From: Levilactobacillus tujiorum
Lineage (GTDB): Bacteria > Bacillota > Bacilli > Lactobacillales > Lactobacillaceae
Direction of reading: 5' to 3'
Length of the DNA stretch: 64,000 nucleotides
NCBI RefSeq assembly: GCF_012641185.1
Contig: NZ_JAAXLK010000013.1
Span: 1-64,000, forward strand
The notes below the pieces were generated by a model. It worked only from the letters and a program-made list of their open reading frames with translations. It was not told the DNA's origin and made no database searches. The position numbers were made by a program, and so were the translations under genes. This document shows positions 41,986-49,792 of this stretch, piece after piece; position 1 is the first letter of the stretch; each line of letters opens with the position of its first letter.

Positions 41986-42867
41986 TTGCCTAAGGTGTTG
42001 GTCATTGGTGCGGCCTACGTCGACATGGTGGTAAATGTTCAGCGGTTGCCGCAAAGTGGCGAGGATGTCGCTGGTGAGTGGCGGAGTACCCAAGTGGGTG
42101 GGTCAGCGTTTAACGTCCAACGCGCGTTGACTTACGCTGGTGTAGCGGCCGATCTGTTGGTACCGGTGGGACAAGGGGAACATGCCACGATTGTCCGCGA
42201 GACTTTACGTCGCTTGGATATTCCCATCCTAATTGAAGATACCAGTGTTGATAACGGCTGGGACGTGTCATTCGTGGAAGCCAATGGCGAGCGAGCCTTC
42301 TTGTCGGTCGCTGGCGTTGAACGGCGGTGGCGTGCGGCGTGGTTCGGACAACTGACGTTGGCGGAGTATGACTATGTTTATTTGTCCGGGTACGAGCTGG
42401 AAGATCCACAGGCCGCCAAGGTGATTCTAGCGGCCTTGGCGGAACACCCGCACCTGCAGATCCTGTTTGATACGTCCCCACGGATTGCGCACATTGATCC
42501 AGCCATTTTGCAGCAATTATTCCGTCCGGGAGTGATTATCCATGGGAATTTAACAGAGATTGAGCAGTTGGGGTCAGCAGCGGCGTCATACCAAGAGACT
42601 GCTCAGCGGCTCAATGCGTTGACGAATACGCTGGTGGTCGTGACCTTGGATGCCGGGGGCGCTTATTATGTGGAACACGGCGTTGCCCGGACGGTGCCCA
42701 GTGAAACCGTCCAGGTTGTGAACAGTATTGGTGCCGGTGATACGCATTGCGGCGGTCTCTTGGCGGGCTTAGCTACCGGTGAGCCAACCAACGTGGCCAT
42801 TCAACGGGCCAATCATCTAGCGAGCTTAGTGGTGAGCCGCCAGGCCGGGGCGTTAACTGTCGAGTAA
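41986..42867 (+). CDS. PfkB-family carbohydrate/nucleoside kinase
   Basis: A 293-residue ribokinase-fold kinase. The N-terminal GG hinge region is GGSAFNVQRAL (about 37-47) and the C-terminal catalytic motif NSIGAGDTHCGG (about 245-256) contains the base Asp. TTG 41986 is the only start possible: it follows the permease stop at once, with GAGGAGG 8 bases before. Paired with a nucleobase/nucleoside permease, a nucleoside such as pseudouridine or inosine is plausible; no pseudouridine glycosidase gene is present. Confidence 0.82.
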   Translation: MPKVLVIGAAYVDMVVNVQRLPQSGEDVAGEWRSTQVGGSAFNVQRALTYAGVAADLLVPVGQGEHATIVRETLRRLDIPILIEDTSVDNGWDVSFVEANGERAFLSVAGVERRWRAAWFGQLTLAEYDYVYLSGYELEDPQAAKVILAALAEHPHLQILFDTSPRIAHIDPAILQQLFRPGVIIHGNLTEIEQLGSAAASYQETAQRLNALTNTLVVVTLDAGGAYYVEHGVARTVPSETVQVVNSIGAGDTHCGGLLAGLATGEPTNVAIQRANHLASLVVSRQAGALTVE

Positions 42868-42948
42868 GTCTTCACCAGCAGTCACTAATGCGGTTCGTTG
42901 AAGAGCATCGTTAGTGAACAATTTTTAAATAAGTTAGCCAGAGCTGTT

Positions 42949-42991
42949 AGCCATTTAACCGATCAGTAACTAGTAGGTTAAATGGCTTTTT
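42949..42991 (+). terminator. Terminator of the permease-kinase operon
   Basis: A perfect 12-bp stem AGCCATTTAACC/GGTTAAATGGCT (42949-42960, 42976-42987) and a T-run. The rest of the 42868-43245 gap is AT-rich; only the adhesin ribosome site GGAGGAGG was recognised. Confidence 0.9.
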
Positions 42992-43245
42992 CACAACATT
43001 AGTGGTGATGATCTTGCGGGTTAGTCAACGGAAAAACAACGAATTCCAAGAGTTCACAGCGCATCATTTTTTAACGGTGAAATTTTTTTCTCACAAACAC
43101 CCTCCTTTTCGCGGTAGCAGTTATAGTAAATCTAGAGCAGTGAAAGTATTGTTTCTGCTACTGTTTTGTTAGGTGAGCAGTTATCGTGATTGATGTTTAG
43201 CCAATTGCGAGGCTACTAGAGAGAACTGATTGGAGGAGGATTGCG

Positions 43246-44991
43246 ATGCGAAGGAAGATAACCGCTGTCGTGATTGGGGTTCTGATAGTGATTGCTGCCT
43301 GTTTTGTCGGTAGCTTTGCCACAGAAGGGGTTACAGCACACGCAGGTAGCGTAGTTGTTACCGGCGTAGGTGGTGGTGATGCTACAATTACAGATGCTAA
43401 CGGCGCCAACGTTACCAACGGAACTGATCTCAGTAAGTGGGATAACTATACGGTTGACTATAACTGGAGTATTCCCGATGGGGAAGCAATTAAAGATGGA
43501 GATACGGCAACGGTAACACTGCCACACGGTGCCGTAGGCCGTCACGATGTGTCTTTCCCACTCTATGATGATCACGGCAAGCAGATTGGGACGTTTACGC
43601 TTAAGGAAGGTGAAACGACGGGAACCATTACATTCAATGGTGCACTGGCGAATACGACGGCTAACCGAAAGGGCACGCTCCACTTTTATGTTAAGGGGAG
43701 CAATGACAATGGCAATACTAATCTGGATTGGGGAATTAACAAGATTGGCTGGATCTCAGAACGCAACCCTGATGGGACCCCGGCTAAATTAACTTGGAAT
43801 ATTGCGTTTAATCCCAATGGTAGCCATATGGATAAGGCGGTCGTCACCGATAGTTTAGGACCAGATCAGGAGTATATCCCAGGTAGTGTGGTCGCTCATA
43901 CTGGAAAATATGATGAAAGTGGATCCTTTATTAGTGATGGCGGATCGATTACCCCAGAGATTGGGGTTATGGGAAATGTCCTAACCTTTACCTTTACGAA
44001 CGTGAACACGGCGGTCAATATGACGTATAGTACGACCCCTACAGTTGGGGGAACCGGCGGTGTTTGGAAGAATAATGCTTCCTTGAATGGTCAAAATGTT
44101 GGTTCCCAGATCGTTTGGGGCGGTAGCGGCACTGGTAACGGCGATGGCGGTGACCAGCAATCCGGTGAAGTTATTTTGGTTAAGAAAGCTAAGGACGATG
44201 GGGCCGTTCTGGCAGGAGCAATTTACGAACTACAAGATGCCAAGGGAAATGTCGTCAAGTCCGATCTCGTCACAAATGCGGAAGGGATTATCAAATGTAG
44301 TGGACTAGCCGCGGGGGACTATCAATTCGTCGAAGTCACCCCACCAGCTGGCTTTGAACTTGATAAGACCCCAATTCCATTCACCATTAAGGCGGGTGAA
44401 ACTGCGGCTGTAACGGTAACTGCGACGGATGTTCGTGACAAGCTGGGTGGCGAGAATCCTGGACCATCGGAACCAGGCAACCCAAATCCTGGCCCAACGG
44501 AACCAGAGAATCCTAATCCTGGACCTACGAACCCAACGGAACCGGAGAACCCTAACCCTGGGCCAACCAACCCAACAGAGCCGGGTAACCCGAACCCAGG
44601 GCCAACGAATCCAACGAACCCGACGAACCCAACGAATCCGACATCACCTCAAAAGCCACAGAAACCGCAGAAGCCACAGAAACCTCAGAAACCACAAAAG
44701 CCGGTTAAGCCAACCAAGCCTAGTGTCACGGTCAATAAGCCAGGCGTAAGTGGACATCATCAACCAGTAAGTAGTGGTTCGGGCGCTTATGCAACTCATG
44801 AGCCACAGGCAGCTGGTCAAGGTGCAGGTGGTATGGGTCATGCCGCAGGTAGTGGTGCTGGCCAAGGTGAGTATGTTGGCAAGACGCTGCCTCAGACTGG
44901 TGAACAATCGTCACAAGCCGAGGTATGGCTGGGTGGCTTGCTCCTGGCTGTGCTGGGCGGTATTGGCATTGTGATCTGGAAGCGTCAGTAA
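43246..44991 (+). CDS. LPXTG-anchored surface adhesin with CnaB domain
   Basis: A 581-residue sortase substrate. A signal peptide (1-33) is followed by a collagen-adhesin-like Ig region (about 40-290) with the NYTVDYNWSIPDG pattern. A CnaB/SpaA-type domain (about 305-395) has the lysine in LVKKAK and glutamate in FVEVTPPAGF expected for a self-made isopeptide bond. Then come Pro-rich wall-spanning repeats (about 400-490), a Gly/Ala/His-rich stretch, LPQTG at 548-552, a hydrophobic helix and KRQ. It probably binds host, plant or other matrix polymers. Sortase is not encoded here. Repeat number is likely variable between strains. Confidence 0.88.
   Translation: MRRKITAVVIGVLIVIAACFVGSFATEGVTAHAGSVVVTGVGGGDATITDANGANVTNGTDLSKWDNYTVDYNWSIPDGEAIKDGDTATVTLPHGAVGRHDVSFPLYDDHGKQIGTFTLKEGETTGTITFNGALANTTANRKGTLHFYVKGSNDNGNTNLDWGINKIGWISERNPDGTPAKLTWNIAFNPNGSHMDKAVVTDSLGPDQEYIPGSVVAHTGKYDESGSFISDGGSITPEIGVMGNVLTFTFTNVNTAVNMTYSTTPTVGGTGGVWKNNASLNGQNVGSQIVWGGSGTGNGDGGDQQSGEVILVKKAKDDGAVLAGAIYELQDAKGNVVKSDLVTNAEGIIKCSGLAAGDYQFVEVTPPAGFELDKTPIPFTIKAGETAAVTVTATDVRDKLGGENPGPSEPGNPNPGPTEPENPNPGPTNPTEPENPNPGPTNPTEPGNPNPGPTNPTNPTNPTNPTSPQKPQKPQKPQKPQKPQKPVKPTKPSVTVNKPGVSGHHQPVSSGSGAYATHEPQAAGQGAGGMGHAAGSGAGQGEYVGKTLPQTGEQSSQAEVWLGGLLLAVLGGIGIVIWKRQ
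44456..44703 (+). repeat. Pro-rich coding repeats within the adhesin gene
   Basis: Imperfect tandem units encode NPGPTNPTEPEN-like blocks, then runs of NPT triplets and six QKP units. Such tracts change length by slippage or recombination. Confidence 0.8.
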
Positions 44992-45023
44992 TCAATTTGG
45001 ATAAATGAGCTTAGTCATCAGTG

Positions 45024-45055
45024 AGAAACCGGGTAGCTTGAGCCCGGTTTCTTTA
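45024..45055 (+). terminator. Terminator of the adhesin gene
   Basis: A perfect 10-bp stem AGAAACCGGG/CCCGGTTTCT (45024-45033, 45043-45052) then TTATT. Confidence 0.85.
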
Positions 45056-45179
45056 TTAAAATTATAATAACAGAATTAACTATCATAGCTGATAACTATA
45101 TGCTATACTGAAGTAGACTTAAACAAAACGGATGAATGGACCTAAGTACGATCAGAATTAATTAAAGAGGTGTCGGTCA

Positions 45180-45314
45180 TTGATTAGGCAACGGGAGTGG
45201 TTATGGCGCAGCTGGTTGTTGGCAATGTTTGGCAGTGGCTTGGTTGGTGGGGGCTATGGGCAGGCTTGGGCCTCAATGGCAGACCTATTCTCGCGGGGTA
45301 ATCAACGTCTTTAG
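45180..45314 (+). CDS. Possible 44-residue small membrane or exported peptide
   Basis: TTG 45180 lies after AAAGAGGTG and opens 44 codons ending at TAG 45312-45314. The product starts with a basic/aromatic IRQREWLWRSW segment, followed by a hydrophobic Gly-rich stretch with an AWA end that looks like a signal peptide or membrane anchor. A TATACT -10-like box lies near 45111. I do not recognise a family. The remaining bases of the 44992-45400 gap hold only the adhesin terminator and the TetR promoter (TATAAT near 45364). Confidence 0.4.
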   Translation: MIRQREWLWRSWLLAMFGSGLVGGGYGQAWASMADLFSRGNQRL

Positions 45315-45400
45315 TTGAGTGAGCGAGGACAATGCCCGCTATTACTGGTGCTTAAGTTAAGGTATAATAAGAACAGAAAATTTCAGAAAGAGGTGAGGGT

Positions 45401-45970
45401 GTGGTCAAACGACGAACACTGACGAGAGAGATTGTGCTAGATCAGGCGGACCGTTTAATTGCGGAGCGTGGACTGGAAAATCTGACCATCCGGGCATTGG
45501 CCGATACTTTGGAGATTCGGCCCCAGTCTGTGTACAATTATGCCGATAGCCTCAATGATCTGTTAGATCAAGTAGGATTGCGGTTTGTCGATAAATTAAA
45601 TGATCAGTTGATGCATCGCCTATTTGGCGTTGGTGGCAAGGAAGCCCTGCTGGTTTTCGCCCAAGAATTTCGACAGGGGTGTCGGCAGAAGAAGCATCTG
45701 GCCCCAATCCTGATTAATCCCAATGAACTTCGCCAATTGAAGCGAACGCACCAGGCTTTGCGCGACTTATATCAGCAGATGTTTCAAAGTCTTCACGTGT
45801 TAGAGGGCGCAGATAATCCCAATCTGGTTGCCTCAACGCTGTACCGTTCTGCGTTGTTTGGATTTATCATGCAAGAGCTGGGTGGCTATCTGCGGTTGCC
45901 ACAAAAACGAATTGACGAGCGGTTTCAACAGATGATGCAACTCGTCATCGAGCAAATTACTTTAGAGTAG
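45401..45970 (+). CDS. TetR/AcrR-family regulator
   Basis: A 189-residue repressor with an N-terminal helix-turn-helix (about residues 8-55, with LTIRALADTLEIRPQSVYNY as recognition region) and a helical ligand domain. GTG 45401 follows AAAGAGGTGAGG. No efflux gene is adjacent; the nearest plus-strand neighbours are the small ORF upstream and the merR operon downstream, separated by a terminator. Its target is unknown. Confidence 0.85.
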   Translation: MVKRRTLTREIVLDQADRLIAERGLENLTIRALADTLEIRPQSVYNYADSLNDLLDQVGLRFVDKLNDQLMHRLFGVGGKEALLVFAQEFRQGCRQKKHLAPILINPNELRQLKRTHQALRDLYQQMFQSLHVLEGADNPNLVASTLYRSALFGFIMQELGGYLRLPQKRIDERFQQMMQLVIEQITLE

Positions 45971-45998
45971 AGTCGGACTTAAAAATCCGGCTTTTTTT
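45971..45998 (+). terminator. Terminator of the tetR gene
   Basis: AGTCGGA/TCCGGCT stem (45971-45977, 45986-45992) followed by seven T residues. Confidence 0.8.
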
Positions 45999-46016
45999 GT
46001 TATTTTCAAAATAGTC

Positions 46017-46047
46017 TTGACTTAAAGTGCACTCGAAGGTGTTTACT
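46017..46047 (+). promoter_or_regulatory. MerR-type promoter with 19-bp spacer
   Basis: TTGACT (46017-46022) and TTTACT (46042-46047) are 19 bp apart. The over-long spacer holds a dyad-like CTTAAAGTGCACTCGAAG, the classic layout that a MerR activator untwists. The merR gene itself is the first gene read from it, implying autoregulation. Confidence 0.7.
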
Positions 46048-46079
46048 AGGGCTTGTAAGGAAACGAAGGAGGTCGTCAG

Positions 46080-46511
46080 ATGGTTGAATCAGTACGGCAT
46101 TATCGTATCGGTGAATTCGCTCAATTAGTCGGGCTATCCACCTATACATTACGGTATTACGAAGATCAAGGATTGATTAAGTCCCATCGAGATGAGAATG
46201 GTGTCCGCTACTATACCGAGCGAGATATTCGCTGGGTGGGTTTCATTCTTCACTTGAAGGGCACTGGGATGCGGATTAATGATTTAAAACGCTACGTGCA
46301 GCTGCGAGCTGAAGGTGACGCCACCATTCCGACGCGGCGAGCCATGTTGCAGAAGGCTAAGGACGATGCCGAAGCCGATATCGCCGAGTTGCAAATGCAC
46401 TTACAAGTGCTGGGGCATAAGATCGATTGGTACGATGGTAAAGTTGATCATACCATTGCCGACTCTGAGAGTTTCCATGATTATTTACAGCGATTTAACG
46501 ATGACAAATAA
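46080..46511 (+). CDS. MerR-family regulator
   Basis: A 143-residue regulator with the MerR helix-turn-helix (YRIGEFAQLVGLSTYTLRYY, about 6-25), the ENGVRYYTERDI wing and a coiled-coil dimer helix (about 85-120). There are no metal-binding cysteines at the C-terminus, so an organic or redox signal is more likely than a metal. AAGGAGG precedes the ATG. It heads an operon with a cupin and a carboxymuconolactone-decarboxylase protein, a frequent trio in lactobacilli. Confidence 0.9.
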   Translation: MVESVRHYRIGEFAQLVGLSTYTLRYYEDQGLIKSHRDENGVRYYTERDIRWVGFILHLKGTGMRINDLKRYVQLRAEGDATIPTRRAMLQKAKDDAEADIAELQMHLQVLGHKIDWYDGKVDHTIADSESFHDYLQRFNDDK

Positions 46512-46525
46512 AGGAGCGGATAGTA

Positions 46526-46948
46526 TTGGTAAAAAATGCAGAAATTAAAGATGGCGTTATTTTTCCTGCCGGTGATAAGAACGTGGCGTATCAAAAATTC
46601 TTTACGGGTCAAAGCTACTTACAGGGATTAGTTAATGATCCCGACGTCAGTGTTGGCGTGGGCAATGTGACGTTTGAGCCCGGTTGCCGGAATAACTGGC
46701 ATATTCACCACGACGGTTTTCAGATTCTACTGGTTACGGGTGGCGAAGGCTGGTATCAAGAGGACGGTCAACCTGCCCGTCGGTTACATCCGGGGGATGT
46801 TGTCGTCACTAAGGACGGTGTGAAGCATTGGCACGGGGCTACTAAAGATAGTTGGTTCAGTCACATTGCCATTACGGCGGGAACGCCAGAGTGGTTGGAA
46901 CCCGTTGATGATGCGCATTACGCGGCTTTAGATGAGGAGGCTGATTGA
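46526..46948 (+). CDS. Cupin-domain protein
   Basis: A 140-residue single cupin. Motif 1 is visible as GCRNNWHIHHDGFQILLVTG (about 53-72), with two His for the metal, and motif 2 near HPGDVVVTKDGVKHWHG (about 91-107). It starts at TTG 46526 behind AAGGAG, 14 bases after merR. The partner gene encodes an AhpD-fold protein; such pairs are linked to detoxification or quinone/peroxide handling, but the reaction is unknown. Confidence 0.85.
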   Translation: MVKNAEIKDGVIFPAGDKNVAYQKFFTGQSYLQGLVNDPDVSVGVGNVTFEPGCRNNWHIHHDGFQILLVTGGEGWYQEDGQPARRLHPGDVVVTKDGVKHWHGATKDSWFSHIAITAGTPEWLEPVDDAHYAALDEEAD

Positions 46949-46949
46949 A

Positions 46950-47270
46950 ATGGCAAAGAAACAAACGGCTGGCCGGGATAATTTAGGTGATTTTGCGCCT
47001 AAATTTGCTGAGTTAAACGATGATGTGTTGTTTGGTCAAGTGTGGTCACGTGAAGACCAGTTGTCAGCCCATCAACGCAGTCTGATTACGATTTCGGCGT
47101 TGATCTCAGCTGGTAATTTTGAACAACTCCCGGCACATTTGAAGATTGGTAAGAGCAATGGCATCACTAAAGACGAGATTGCGGAAGTGATTACGCATTT
47201 GTCTTTCTACGTAGGCTGGCCTAAGGCGTGGTCCGCGTTTGGCATTGCCAAGAAGATTTTTACCGATTAG
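46950..47270 (+). CDS. Carboxymuconolactone decarboxylase family protein (AhpD fold)
   Basis: A 106-residue helical protein of the CMD/AhpD superfamily with RSLITISALISAGNFEQLP (about 32-50) and EVITHLSFYVGWPKAW (about 77-92). The CxxC pair of true AhpD is absent, so it is not a thiol peroxidase of that kind. ATG 46950 follows GAGGAGG by 9 bases, one base after the cupin stop, so the two are coupled. Confidence 0.87.
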   Translation: MAKKQTAGRDNLGDFAPKFAELNDDVLFGQVWSREDQLSAHQRSLITISALISAGNFEQLPAHLKIGKSNGITKDEIAEVITHLSFYVGWPKAWSAFGIAKKIFTD

Positions 47271-47280
47271 ACGTATCCGA

Positions 47281-47314
47281 CAGCACTTACTTTGATGTGA
47301 GTGCTGTTTTTTTT
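47281..47314 (+). terminator. Terminator of the merR-cupin-CMD operon
   Basis: A 10-bp stem (47281-47290 with 47297-47306, one mismatch) followed by eight T residues. Confidence 0.9.
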
Positions 47315-47415
47315 CGTGGGTCAATCCTGGCAAGATGAGTTAATTTCCACGACAGCTACCGTCAAAAGTTGCATAATTAGAGTAAAAGAAAACGCTTAAA
47401 AGGGAGTTAGTCAGT

Positions 47416-48546
47416 ATGCGCAAACATCAATGGTTATCCTATTTGTTGGGGACCTTATTGGTTGGAGGCCTGGTTTGGGGCTTAACCAACGTTCAACCCG
47501 TAACGGCTCAGGCGAAGACTAGCCAAGCAGTGACCCAGTATCAGCAATGGCGTAAGACGTATGTCGGGGGCAAGACCCAGAAGTATGTGAAATCTAATAA
47601 TGGTCAAGGCACGACGACGGCGTTATCTGAGGGTCAAGGCTACGGAATGTTAGCAACGGTCCTGGCCGCCAAGAAGGGGGCCAAGACCCACGCCATTTTT
47701 AATCAAATGTATAAGTATTATCGGGCTCATCGGGTATCTAGTAAGACACCCCTCATGCAGTGGCAACAGACCAAGCGAGCCGGTAAAATGACGAGTGTGG
47801 GGTCACAGCGGAACTCTGCGACCGATGGTGACTTGGATATTGCCTATGCGTTGATTCTGGCCGATAAGCAGTGGGGGAGCAAGCATACCAATTACCGAGC
47901 AGCCGCTAAAAAGTTGATTAAGGCGATCAAACAAAAAGAGATTAACCACACGACCTACTTGCCAACTATGGGAAATTGGGCAACGAACAGCTATGATCTC
48001 AGTAAGTTACGGACATCAGATTTGATGACGGGGTACTTTAAGACCTTTGCTAAATACACGCATGATAAGACGTGGACGAAGGTAGCTAAGCGAAGCCAGA
48101 CGGCTGTTAAGAAATTAAGTGCGCGGCACCGGACGGGACTCTTCCCAGACTTTATCTTAGCGACGGGAGCATCGATTAAACTGAAGGCAGTTAAGCCGTA
48201 CAGCATTGAATCCGCAACGGACAACCAAGTGGGCTACAATGCCAATCGGGTACCGTGGCGCTTGGCTCAGACGTATAAGTTAAGCAAGAATAAGACGACG
48301 AAGAAAGCCTTGTTGAAACAACTCAAATTCTTTAACAAGAAGTCCAAAGTAACGGCGGTCTACACCCTGGGTGGCAAAGCGGTTAACCATTACGAGAATA
48401 CCGCCTTTACGGCACCGGTTCATTTCGCAGCGAAGACCATGAAACAAAATGCGTTGAAGAAGCGCACCGCCAAGCAACTACCGAAAACGATTGAAAAACA
48501 CAATTATTATTCCGCAACTTTACAAGTTGTCACGGGCCTACAATAG
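47416..48546 (+). CDS. Secreted glycoside hydrolase family 8 enzyme
   Basis: A 376-residue exported enzyme: signal peptide 1-34, then a GH8 alpha/alpha barrel. E72 in LSEGQGYGM is the general acid, ATDGDLD (D137/D139) holds the catalytic base region, and ESATDNQVGYNANRVPWRLA lies near 265-284. GH8 enzymes cut beta-1,4 glucans, chitosan or xylo-oligosaccharides; substrate is not clear. Many surface Lys/Thr residues suit wall retention. A cre-like AGAAAACGCTTAAA (47387-47400) has two mismatches and was not accepted. Confidence 0.87.
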   Translation: MRKHQWLSYLLGTLLVGGLVWGLTNVQPVTAQAKTSQAVTQYQQWRKTYVGGKTQKYVKSNNGQGTTTALSEGQGYGMLATVLAAKKGAKTHAIFNQMYKYYRAHRVSSKTPLMQWQQTKRAGKMTSVGSQRNSATDGDLDIAYALILADKQWGSKHTNYRAAAKKLIKAIKQKEINHTTYLPTMGNWATNSYDLSKLRTSDLMTGYFKTFAKYTHDKTWTKVAKRSQTAVKKLSARHRTGLFPDFILATGASIKLKAVKPYSIESATDNQVGYNANRVPWRLAQTYKLSKNKTTKKALLKQLKFFNKKSKVTAVYTLGGKAVNHYENTAFTAPVHFAAKTMKQNALKKRTAKQLPKTIEKHNYYSATLQVVTGLQ

Positions 48547-48560
48547 GCCATAACTAAAGC

Positions 48561-48605
48561 AATGTGCCACTGGCTAGGAGAATTAGTCAGTGGCACATTT
48601 TTTTA
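48561..48605 (+). terminator. Terminator of the GH8 gene
   Basis: A perfect 12-bp stem AATGTGCCACTG/CAGTGGCACATT (48561-48572, 48588-48599) and T-run. Confidence 0.9.
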
Positions 48606-48621
48606 GATGTTTTGTAACTAA

Positions 48622-48646
48622 AAAACCACCCACTAGGGATGGTTTT
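48622..48646 (-). terminator. Terminator of the GH25 gene
   Basis: AAAACCACCC/GGGATGGTTTT stem with A-run on the left side, read leftwards. Confidence 0.7.
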
Positions 48647-48653
48647 TAAAAGT

Positions 48654-49598
48654 TTAATAAGTGGCAACGTAGGCCTTGTTGGCCGTGACGTACTTGCCGT
48701 TAGTTAATTGGAACCGGTAAGCGTTCTTGCCGTTCTTAGTGATCGCCTTGACAGCTAACTTCTTGCCAGCGGTGATCTTGGTACTACGCTTGTTCTTCGT
48801 AAAGGTAGTACCCTTGTATTCGTAAACGGTCTTCTTGGTCTTGATGCCGGAAACATCCGTCATGCTCTTATAGTAGCTGGCAGCGGAGTGGGCTTTCTTA
48901 CTAGCAAACCATTTGTTAACCTGAGAACTGTTCAGGACCTTGTTCAGGTCGACGTTACCGCTGATACCGGAAACGCGGCCAGAACTCGTGTATTGCCATA
49001 AGTCAACGGAAGTCCCACTAACCTTAGGCTTAACGGAACTGTACTTGGCGATCCAGGTACCATCGAACTTGTCGAAGTTTAACTTGTGGTAGTTGGCGTA
49101 GTATTCGCCGGCGTACATGATTAATGGCTTGTCAGTCAAACCACGCATCGTCTTCAGCCAAGCATTAACGTAAGTTTGTTCCTTGCCCTTAGCTGATGGC
49201 ATCCGCTTTTCTTCATCCAAGACGAAGAACTTCGTGTGCTTGTTACTGCGCTTGTAGAAGTCTTTAGCTTCTTGTTGGGCATCCTTAACACTCGTAAATT
49301 CAGCAAACATGTATTGACCGAACGGAACGCCGTGCTTGTAGGCCCCTTCAGCATTGACGTTGCGCTTGCTGTCGATCATGTAACCAGCATCACCCTTACT
49401 CCCATGTTGTACCCGAATAATCGCGTACTTTAGGTCTTTAGATGCTTTCTTCCAGTTGATGTTTCCTTGATATTGCGAAATGTCGGCAACCTTCTTGCCA
49501 GCCGCGTTGGCCGTAGTCGTGTTCAAACTAACACCGACGGCTAATACGGCAGCAAAGGCCGCAACACCAGCAACTAATTTATGTAACTTAATTTGCAT
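48654..49598 (-). CDS. Secreted GH25 lysozyme/muramidase
   Basis: A 314-residue exported protein: signal peptide 1-32, a GH25 barrel (about 36-230) with D39 in VADISQYQG and D128-x-E130 in VLDEE as catalytic acids, then a basic module (about 250-314) of the DUF5776/SH3-like type that binds cell walls. It cuts the glycan of peptidoglycan, as an autolysin or against competitors. ATG 49598 is chosen, 9 bases after GGAGG; ATG 49607 would leave no spacing. Confidence 0.88.
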   Translation of the reverse strand: MQIKLHKLVAGVAAFAAVLAVGVSLNTTTANAAGKKVADISQYQGNINWKKASKDLKYAIIRVQHGSKGDAGYMIDSKRNVNAEGAYKHGVPFGQYMFAEFTSVKDAQQEAKDFYKRSNKHTKFFVLDEEKRMPSAKGKEQTYVNAWLKTMRGLTDKPLIMYAGEYYANYHKLNFDKFDGTWIAKYSSVKPKVSGTSVDLWQYTSSGRVSGISGNVDLNKVLNSSQVNKWFASKKAHSAASYYKSMTDVSGIKTKKTVYEYKGTTFTKNKRSTKITAGKKLAVKAITKNGKNAYRFQLTNGKYVTANKAYVATY

Positions 49599-49747
49599 GT
49601 ATGACATCCTCCTCAGTCTTTACCCTTATTGTACACGGGCGAGCTGGGTGACAGGTTACTACAGATTTACAATTGATTACAGTTCGATTGCAAGACGGCA
49701 AAGAATATTTCAGCCCCGGTAGATGGTTGGTTGAAATACGCTGAATA

Positions 49748-49776
49748 CAAAAAAGCTTGGGAGATTATCCCAAGCT
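49748..49776 (-). terminator. Terminator of the matrixin-like gene
   Basis: A perfect 9-bp stem AGCTTGGGA/TCCCAAGCT (49754-49762, 49768-49776) with an A-run at 49748-49753. Confidence 0.88.
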
Positions 49777-49792
49777 CAAAGTATCATTTTGA

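Noticed and set aside
44456-44703. CRISPR-like direct repeats
   Set aside because: The repeats are in frame, Pro-rich and without unique spacers; they belong to the adhesin gene.
47387-47400. cre site upstream of the GH8 gene
   Set aside because: AGAAAACGCTTAAA deviates at two conserved positions of the cre consensus.
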